A DNA stretch of 64,000 nucleotides from Agrilactobacillus yilanensis (GTDB lineage: Bacteria > Bacillota > Bacilli > Lactobacillales > Lactobacillaceae): the NCBI RefSeq assembly GCF_003946725.1, contig NZ_RHOY01000011.1, forward strand, positions 1-64,000, in the 5' to 3' direction. The notes beneath the pieces are model-generated. The model saw nothing but the letters and a program-made list of their open reading frames with translations, searched no databases and was not told where the DNA came from. The position numbers and the translations under genes were made by a program. Below, piece by piece: positions 58,178 to 64,000 of this stretch (positions are counted from its first letter, which is position 1; the number at the start of each line of letters is the position of its first letter).

Positions 58178-59953
58178 ATGAAGAAATCTTCAAAAGTTAA
58201 ATATTTTGGCGTTGCAGCTGCAGCTTTATTAGCAGTTGCGCCAGTTGTCGCTCCTGCAGTGACAGCTACAACTAACGAACCTGCTACAGTACAAGCTGCT
58301 ACAGCTGGTACTACACCTGATTTTATTGCTGATGCTACTATTAAAAGCTTTGGTACTGGAACTGCTGTCTATGCTAAAGAGGGTGGTGTAACTAAAGAAG
58401 CAACAATCGCTGGGAAGACTGCAGTTGATGTTACAAATGTAACACCTACTTACCAAACTGTACAAGTTACTGTTTCTCCTGCCGAACCAGAAAGTACTGA
58501 TGGTAATTTGGTAGGGAAAACTGCTACTACTCAAGTGTATTCTGATTCTGAAGGTACTGTTGCTGACGGTGACCCAGTAGATTTAATTGCAGAAACACCT
58601 TATACAGAAAAGACAGCTGATGGCACTTATAAGATTGATGCTGGTTACGTAAGGGCTGAGGATGTTACTGCAACACCAACAACTGCTGCTGTTGATGCTA
58701 AAACAACTACAGTAAAAGGTTACTTCTACGTAACTCCAGGTGCATATCTTGCTACTGACGGCGCAAAAGGTACAAATGGTACTTTGTATATCCCAGCTAA
58801 TGGTTATAACTTGAAGTATAACATTAGCGCTACAGTGCAAGCCGCTGATGAAGATGCTGCTGCTACTGTTTCTAAGACAGCTATTAATACTGAAACTGGC
58901 AAAAATGATGCTAATATCACAACTGCACTTACAAATGGCACATTAAATGTAACTGGTGTTTATACTGATGCTGCTGGTGTTGAATACTATTCATTCGACA
59001 AAAATGGTGCTGTATACCTTGTTCCAGCTGCTGAGTTAACAATCTCTAAAGGCTACACTGTAACTGCTACACAAGGTTACATCACTACTACTAAAGATGA
59101 TGTTCGCACTTATAGCGACTCAGCTTTAAATAACTATACTGGTACTTTGATCCGTGATAAAGGCACACAATTATTAGTTGATCAAAAAGCTACAAATGCT
59201 AACGGCGATGTTGTAGCTTACCACGTATCTGCTGATGCTGATACAGCTGCTAATACTTGGGTAGATGCTAACAATGTAACTTTTGCAGCTGCAACTCTTG
59301 ATGTTACTGCTGAAAAAGGCTCTGTAATTGCTAATGCTTCTGCTACTGTATACCGTGACAAAGCTACTACAATTGCTACTAAAGACACTATTGCTAAAGG
59401 CGAAACTGTTGATTACACTCGTGTAGTTACTAACTCTGTTACTGGCGAAGTTGTAGCTTATGGCTACAAGAACGACAATGGTAACTGGCGTTATGTTAAA
59501 GCTTCTGCATTTGACGAAAATGCTGATGCTGACGTAACTGTTTCTAAATTACCTAACGGCACAGCTCTTTACTCTAACTACAAAGCTGCTACTATCTACA
59601 CTAATGCTGCTGCAACTGAAGATTCTGGTACTAAGTTGAGCACTGACGTTAACGAATGGTCTGCTTTCGAAGTATCTAAAGATGCTGATGGCAACACTAT
59701 TGCTTATCGTTTAGGCAAGAACCAATGGGTCAAAGCTGCTGATCTTGAAGCTGAACAAGCTTTAGATGGTACATTTGACGTAGCTGCTGGTATTACTTTG
59801 TCTGATGCTGAAGGTACAAAGACTGGTTCTATCGAAAATGGTGGCAACTATAAAGTATTCGCTGTACGTTACATCAATGGCAAACAAGCCTTGAAGTTAG
59901 GTACTGACAACCAATGGGTAATCGCTGCACAAGGTGACTACTACCCAGCATAA
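58178..59953 (+). CDS. Major S-layer-type protein with SLAP domains
   Basis: A 591-residue secreted protein. The signal peptide MKKSSKVKYFGVAAAALLAV ends near residue 30-38. The bulk is rich in Ala, Thr, Asp and Val without Cys, as in S-layer proteins, and the C-terminal 140 residues are two SLAP repeats ending in LGKNQWVKAADLE and LGTDNQWVIAAQGDYYPA. Codon choice is extremely restricted (GCT for Ala, ACT/ACA for Thr), the sign of very high expression, and unlike its paralog downstream. AGGAGG lies 9 bases before the ATG at 58178. Best candidate for the organism's main surface-layer protein. Confidence 0.88.
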   Translation: MKKSSKVKYFGVAAAALLAVAPVVAPAVTATTNEPATVQAATAGTTPDFIADATIKSFGTGTAVYAKEGGVTKEATIAGKTAVDVTNVTPTYQTVQVTVSPAEPESTDGNLVGKTATTQVYSDSEGTVADGDPVDLIAETPYTEKTADGTYKIDAGYVRAEDVTATPTTAAVDAKTTTVKGYFYVTPGAYLATDGAKGTNGTLYIPANGYNLKYNISATVQAADEDAAATVSKTAINTETGKNDANITTALTNGTLNVTGVYTDAAGVEYYSFDKNGAVYLVPAAELTISKGYTVTATQGYITTTKDDVRTYSDSALNNYTGTLIRDKGTQLLVDQKATNANGDVVAYHVSADADTAANTWVDANNVTFAAATLDVTAEKGSVIANASATVYRDKATTIATKDTIAKGETVDYTRVVTNSVTGEVVAYGYKNDNGNWRYVKASAFDENADADVTVSKLPNGTALYSNYKAATIYTNAAATEDSGTKLSTDVNEWSAFEVSKDADGNTIAYRLGKNQWVKAADLEAEQALDGTFDVAAGITLSDAEGTKTGSIENGGNYKVFAVRYINGKQALKLGTDNQWVIAAQGDYYPA

Positions 59954-60018
59954 TAATTTAACCTACGTTAAATTATTTCCAAACACTTAAACATTAAGCT
60001 TAAATTATTCTAGAATAG

Positions 60019-60056
60019 AGACCGATGACTCTGATCAAGTCGTCGGTCTTTTTTTG
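60019..60056 (+). terminator. Intrinsic terminator of the major SLAP gene
   Basis: AGACCGATGAC pairs with GTCGTCGGTCT, followed by TTTTTT. Confidence 0.88.
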
Positions 60057-60209
60057 TTCAAAATAAAGCTGACAAGTAATCCATAAGTGCACTTAGGGTA
60101 TTAAATAATAGTTTTCACTATTGGTAGTTAGTCATAATGTTGCATCAAGTATGAATTACTTATCAACTCTGAAATCTATTTTAAACGATAATTGTAGTTA
60201 TAAACTTTT

Positions 60210-60462
60210 AAAATTTTGATTTTTTAATGCTATTTTTGAGAGTGACTGCCCAAATTCTTATTGAAAATTGCAAAACAGCGGGTTTATTAATGAGATATTG
60301 TAGAGAGTCGCTTATCAAATTGTAGTTGTGGTTATAGGCTAAGGTAGAGACACCGTTTAACGTTAATTTAAAAACTAATCCTGTATCATCATCAGTCCCA
60401 ATTCTGAAGCTATCGGCAAGTCGTGTTTTTAAATCTCCAAAAGGGATAATCTTAAAGTAACG
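60210..60462 (-). pseudogene. Possible decayed reading frame between the two S-layer genes
   Basis: The minus strand is open for 84 codons without a plausible start codon; the translation (containing RLADSFRIGTDDDTGLVFKL and SDSLQYLINKPAVLQFSIRI) looks more protein-like than random AT-rich DNA. An in-frame TAG precedes it. I do not recognise it. It may be what is left of a gene or mobile element separating the two copies. The rest of the gap 60057-60615 holds nothing I can assign except the TTAGGAGG of the next gene. Confidence 0.3.
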
Positions 60463-60615
60463 CTATTTGGCTTTGTCCAGATTTTACACTTAATTTTGTC
60501 TACTAAATTTTTCACTTTAACTCATTAAATTTGATAGTGTACTGAACTGTGTTTGCGGTATAACTACGGTTGTATCTATGAAAGCAAAACTCATAATTTT
60601 TTAGGAGGCACTATT

Positions 60616-62127
60616 ATGAAAAAGTCTTCAAATATTAAGTATTTTGGTATTGCAGCAGCAACCTTAGTCAGTTTAGGTGTCGGGGCGGCAACGTTAATTA
60701 CACCCACGGCAGCGCCAGCAACGGCGCAAGCGGCCACCACAGCAGATAAGGATTTTCCAGCTTTTGCGCCGGTAATGTCCGGTACTTCAGATACAGCAGG
60801 TTCAGTTCAGGTGAATGGTCAGTGGCAAAGCGTGACGTTATCGGCGGGCTTACCGATTAATGCCAGCACGAAGTTATCGACTTCTGGACCGGTGAGCGGC
60901 AAGACGTATTACGTTTTTGCTGGGGCCACGTATCCGGGGGCAGATGGCAAGGATGCCACGGGTGATGTGTATGTGCCAGCCAAGGGCTTAACGAAGCAGT
61001 ATACCGTTAGCTTTTATGGCGGGGCAACAGGAACAGCAGCGACGATTACCACGGATGGGACGACGGCGGCTGGTTCAGATGCAACAACTTCAGCAACCAA
61101 TGACTTGAAGACCGGTACGTTAAAATTAGATGCAGTGTACACGGACGGTACCAATACATTCTTTGCTTATCGGCATGATGGGCAAACTTACTTCGTTAAC
61201 ACGGCGGCTGTGACGACTTCAGCAGCGTTAACCACAACGGATACGGTGGGGACGGTCACAACTAATGATGATAATATGAAGACTTATACGGATCCAGCTT
61301 TGCATAGCTATACTGGGAAGTTGGTTCGGGATAAAGGGACTGAGTTAAGAGTCGATCAGCAGGCCAGTGATGCCAGCGGTACGGTTATCGCTTATCATGT
61401 GACCAGTGATGCGGACGAAGGGGCAGATACTTGGGTTCCGGCGTCTGATGTGACTTTCACAGCGAATAAATTAGTTCGACAGGCGGCTACGGGTTCATTG
61501 ACGGCTAAAGATGAGGCGACGATTTACTCTGATAAAGAGACCACTACGGCAACGGATCTGACGTTAGCTGAGGGTGAGACGGTCACTTATAATGTGGTTG
61601 TTAAGAATTCTATTGATGGTACGATTGTGGCTTATGGGATTAAGGGCGACGATGGGACGTACACTTATGTGAAGGCGTTCGATATGACGGTGAACACGGC
61701 GCCAACTGTGAAAACAGCGGCTTTGCCTTTAGGGACAGCAGTTTATTCCGATTACAAGCCAGCAACGATTTACAGTGATCCAGCAGCAACGAAGGATTCT
61801 GGGACTAAATTAGCGACTTCTGTGAATGAATGGACGGCTTTTGCCACGTCAACAGATAGTGATGGCGCTATTGTGGCTTACAAGTTGGGGAAGGATCAAT
61901 GGATTAAGGCCAGCGATTTGCAGATTGAACAAGATTTGAGCGGTACCTTTGACACTGCTGCGGGTTCACCATTATATAGCAGCGATGGGACACAGTCCGG
62001 GAGTATTTCGGTTGCAGGCCCTTATCAAGTTTTTGCCGTACGTTATATTAACGGGAAGCAATCTTTGAAATTGGGGACGGATAATCAGTGGATCAAGGCG
62101 TCAGATGGGGATTATTATCCTGCTTAA
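60616..62127 (+). CDS. S-layer-type protein, second SLAP paralog
   Basis: A 503-residue paralog of the preceding surface protein: MKKSSNIKYFGIAAATLVSL as signal peptide, shared segments (TYTDPALHSYTGKLVRDKGTE in part, VNEWTAFATSTDSDG) and the same C-terminal SLAP pair ending in LGTDNQWIKASDGDYYPA. About 90 residues are missing from the N-terminal part relative to the major copy. Codon use is quite different: many ACG, GCG and GGG codons. It therefore seems weakly or conditionally expressed. AGGAGG precedes the ATG at 60616. No terminator of its own is visible before 62421. Confidence 0.87.
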   Translation: MKKSSNIKYFGIAAATLVSLGVGAATLITPTAAPATAQAATTADKDFPAFAPVMSGTSDTAGSVQVNGQWQSVTLSAGLPINASTKLSTSGPVSGKTYYVFAGATYPGADGKDATGDVYVPAKGLTKQYTVSFYGGATGTAATITTDGTTAAGSDATTSATNDLKTGTLKLDAVYTDGTNTFFAYRHDGQTYFVNTAAVTTSAALTTTDTVGTVTTNDDNMKTYTDPALHSYTGKLVRDKGTELRVDQQASDASGTVIAYHVTSDADEGADTWVPASDVTFTANKLVRQAATGSLTAKDEATIYSDKETTTATDLTLAEGETVTYNVVVKNSIDGTIVAYGIKGDDGTYTYVKAFDMTVNTAPTVKTAALPLGTAVYSDYKPATIYSDPAATKDSGTKLATSVNEWTAFATSTDSDGAIVAYKLGKDQWIKASDLQIEQDLSGTFDTAAGSPLYSSDGTQSGSISVAGPYQVFAVRYINGKQSLKLGTDNQWIKASDGDYYPA

Positions 62128-62161
62128 GTTTTGAATCCCAGTGCCGGATTGGGTGATAAAA

Positions 62162-62281
62162 ATGAAAGAAATCACAGGTCTTCGCCTATTGTTGGCGGCG
62201 TTGTTGGCTGTGGGCGCTGCCACTACGGCATTAGAAGTACGATTGTCTCAGCTACGGCCGCAGACATCTGATAAATCATAG
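62162..62281 (+). CDS. Putative 39-residue peptide with N-terminal hydrophobic helix
   Basis: A short frame 34 bases after the S-layer paralog. It begins MKEITGLRLLLAALLAVGAA and ends with a polar stretch (LSQLRPQTSDKS). GGTGATAAA upstream is a weak ribosome site. It looks like a signal-anchor peptide but could be chance; no homolog is recalled. Confidence 0.35.
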   Translation: MKEITGLRLLLAALLAVGAATTALEVRLSQLRPQTSDKS

Positions 62282-62575
62282 TATCAGCGCTATAACGGCG
62301 CTTGCAACTGAAAGGAAGTGGTGTCCTGCGCACCAAACCAATCACTCCGCAAGCACATTTGATGCGTGCTAAAACAAAATCCAGTTTGAAGTAACGATCT
62401 AGCGCGTTATTTTGGACGAGAATCATAGGCTTAGGTTCTTTTTAGAATTTAAGGCTATGATTTTTTTAATTACTGATGATTAATCGGTTAATCACTGTAA
62501 AGCAAGGCGGGTCTTATGGTACAATATGTTCTGATTCAGCAATAAAACAAGGTTTAGGGTATAGGAGTTTTTTGA
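62282..62575 (+). promoter_or_regulatory. Terminator and promoter before the LacI-family gene
   Basis: AATCATAG..CTTA (62421 on) pairs with TAAG.CTATGATT before a T run ending near 62468: terminator. An extended -10 TGGTACAAT (TACAAT 62520-62525) then drives the regulator. Bases 62282-62420 hold nothing I can assign. Confidence 0.6.
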
Positions 62576-63544
62576 ATGGTCACAATACGTGATATTGCTA
62601 AAAAAGCTGGTGTTTCAGCTTCTACAGCGTCCCGGGCGCTTAATAATAATGCGCATATCAGTGAGGCGACAATTCGCAAGGTTAAGCGAATTGCAGTCGA
62701 AATGGGCTATCGGCCGGATTATAATGCTAAGAATCTGACTTTGGGTGAGGCCAATGCGGTGGGCGTTATTTTCCCAGTGGGGAATGATCAAGTTACCGGT
62801 AATCCTTTTTATATCAGTATTCTGTCAGGGATTAATCAGGAATTAATCAAGCGCAAATATTCGCTGTCCGTGGCGATTGCTAAAACAAATAAGGATTTAT
62901 TTGAAAATGTAAAGTCGATGGTGATGCAAAGTAAGATCAAACGGTTTATTTTGCTGTACTCGAAGCAACACGATCGGGTGGCGAATTTCTTACGGCAAAA
63001 TGAATTGCGGTTTGTGGTGATTGGGCAGCCGCCGTATCAATACGATTACTATGTGGATAACAATAATGTGAAAGCTGGCGCCAGTGCGACGAAATATTTG
63101 TTGACCCATAATCGGGTGCAACAGCCGCTATTTGTTACCTCTGACCAAGATTGGGCCTATGAATGCCAGCGTTATCAAGGTTTTGAACAAGTTATGGCGC
63201 AATATGATTTGCCTGCACAACGTCTGCAAGTCGATTTAAAACAGTTAAAAGTGTTAGATGCGTTTATTTTGGCGCATCCGAAGATAGACGGGGTTGTGGT
63301 TACCGATGATAATTTGGCCATGGAGTTTTATGGCAGTTTTCATCGAGTGTATCCTAAGCGGCAGTTGGCCGTGGTGAGTTTTAACCATGTAGTGCCCTCA
63401 GTTTTCTTAGCGGAACATTTCAATTCGGTGGATTTATATCCGGAGATGATGGGGATTAAGGCCGTTGTTTTGTTATTCAGCGATCGAGAAGATGAAAAGA
63501 TAAATGCAAAACAGCATTTAATTGTGAAACATAAAATTGAATAG
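62576..63544 (+). CDS. LacI/MalR-family transcriptional regulator
   Basis: A 322-residue LacI-type repressor. The N-terminal HTH is TIRDIAKKAGVSASTASRAL with hinge MGYRPDYNAKNL; a periplasmic-binding-protein-like effector domain follows (AVGVIFPV to the end). It matches MalR-type regulators of maltose/maltodextrin use in lactobacilli. The next gene starts like a sugar MFS transporter and has a LacI-type operator in front, which supports control of an alpha-glucoside operon extending beyond the window. AGGAG-like site upstream. Confidence 0.9.
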   Translation: MVTIRDIAKKAGVSASTASRALNNNAHISEATIRKVKRIAVEMGYRPDYNAKNLTLGEANAVGVIFPVGNDQVTGNPFYISILSGINQELIKRKYSLSVAIAKTNKDLFENVKSMVMQSKIKRFILLYSKQHDRVANFLRQNELRFVVIGQPPYQYDYYVDNNNVKAGASATKYLLTHNRVQQPLFVTSDQDWAYECQRYQGFEQVMAQYDLPAQRLQVDLKQLKVLDAFILAHPKIDGVVVTDDNLAMEFYGSFHRVYPKRQLAVVSFNHVVPSVFLAEHFNSVDLYPEMMGIKAVVLLFSDREDEKINAKQHLIVKHKIE

Positions 63545-63780
63545 AAATAACCGCCTCATTTTTTAAAGGTGGTGGTTATTGGAGCTAACGTTGCGGATGC
63601 AAGGTTAGCTTTTTTTGATGATAATTTAGGTTTTTGAGCCCTTAATTTTGGGATAAATAAAGCGAATTCATAAATTTTTCAATTTTTTTGAGTTATTTTT
63701 ATTTTTCTATAAACACTTATACATCAGTGATAATAGCCGTTTTATAGACTTGAGATTAGGTTATTTTTTGAAGAAAATTT
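63545..63780 (+). terminator. Terminator after the LacI-family gene
   Basis: AGCTAACGTTGC (63583-63594) pairs with GCAAGGTTAGCT (63599-63610), followed by TTTTTT. A preceding AATAACCGCC/GGTGGTTATT inverted repeat is also present. The rest of the gap is AT-rich. Confidence 0.75.
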
Positions 63781-63819
63781 GTGCAAACGGTTGCATTAAA
63801 ATGAATACGGTTTTATAAT
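63781..63819 (+). promoter_or_regulatory. LacI/MalR-type operator overlapping a promoter
   Basis: GTGCAAACGGTTGCAT (63781-63796) is a palindrome TGCAA-ACGG-TTGCA typical of LacI-family (MalR or CcpA-like) sites. Its right half is the -35 TTGCAT (63791-63796); -10 TATAAT lies at 63814-63819 with a 17-base spacer. Binding would block polymerase. Confidence 0.75.
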
Positions 63820-63861
63820 GAACTCATCAAATGAATTAAGCACGATGGAAGAGGGGTTAAT

Positions 63862-64000
63862 ATGGCAGACAACGAAAAGACAAAAGAAACACAAGGTCTT
63901 CCTAGCTTACCTGCTAGTAAGATTTGGATGATGAGTTTTGGTTTCCTCGGCGTCCAAATGGCATTTACATTACAGAGTTCACAAATGAGCCGGATTTTCC
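63862..64000 (+). CDS. MFS sugar transporter (SLC45/GPH-like maltose permease), 5' part
   Basis: Only the first 46 codons are in the window. After a polar start (MADNEKTKETQGLPSLPASK) comes IWMMSFGFLGVQMAFTLQ, the first helix of the SLC45-family MFS transporters often annotated as maltose permeases in lactobacilli. GAGGGG precedes the ATG. The regulator and operator upstream fit sugar-inducible expression. Confidence 0.75.
   Translation, partial: MADNEKTKETQGLPSLPASKIWMMSFGFLGVQMAFTLQSSQMSRIF

Overview
The window looks like chromosomal DNA of a low-GC Gram-positive of the Lactobacillaceae type (a lactobacillus in the broad sense). The evidence is AGGAGG-type ribosome binding sites with frequent TTG and GTG starts, a CDP-glycerol teichoic-acid operon, secreted proteins with C-terminal SLAP (S-layer type) wall-binding repeats, Mga- and LacI/MalR-type regulators, an Nramp manganese transporter with its usual universal-stress partner, and fermentative glycyl-radical metabolism. 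No rRNA, tRNA, IS element, prophage or CRISPR array is recognisable. I cannot name the species.

Layout. 0-7.4 kb: amino-acid permease, flavodoxin-fold oxidoreductase, a glycyl-radical eliminase-type enzyme with its activase and a divergent DeoR-type regulator, and a Gre factor. 7.5-15.7 kb: cation P-type ATPase, acetyltransferase, a likely vitamin B6 salvage pair (kinase plus ECF S component), two poorly recognised helical proteins, and a phosphatase. 15.7-18.3 kb: serC-serA preceded by an unannotated 22-codon leader peptide with five serine codons near its end and a terminator. 19-22.4 kb: two tandem VIT-type transporters, a DUF1828-like protein, NAD(P)HX epimerase and a YbjQ-like protein. 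22.6-30.6 kb: wall teichoic acid operon (TagB-, TagD- and TagF-like enzymes, an Asp2-like protein without its nucleophile, TagH/TagG exporter, a 44-residue lipoprotein, an LCP ligase). 31-43.8 kb: Na+/H+ antiporter, Mga-type regulator, mntH-usp, two paralogous acyltransferases and housekeeping genes. 43.86-45.13 kb: a duplicated type I toxin-antitoxin locus. 46.5-51.8 kb: a lipoprotein and a four-gene nitrogenase-like operon. 52-62.3 kb: serine hydrolase, hydroxyacid dehydrogenase and three SLAP-domain surface proteins. 62.5-64 kb: LacI-family regulator and the start of a sugar MFS transporter under a likely LacI-type operator.

The most interesting parts are: (1) the operon radical-SAM / NifH-like / two component-1-like subunits, very unusual for a lactic acid bacterium and lacking the nitrogen-fixation genes nifB, nifE and nifN; (2) four tandem antisense-RNA units, only two of which keep a 36-residue membrane toxin gene, with variation concentrated in the kissing loop; (3) an interspersed family of about 115-120 bp hairpin elements whose arms change sequence but stay complementary, and which sit in fixed orientation directly on the stop codons of upstream genes; (4) the serine leader-peptide attenuator; (5) small genes not normally annotated (44-aa lipoprotein, 25-aa membrane peptide). 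Reading starts were adjusted where a Shine-Dalgarno sequence clearly chose a later codon.
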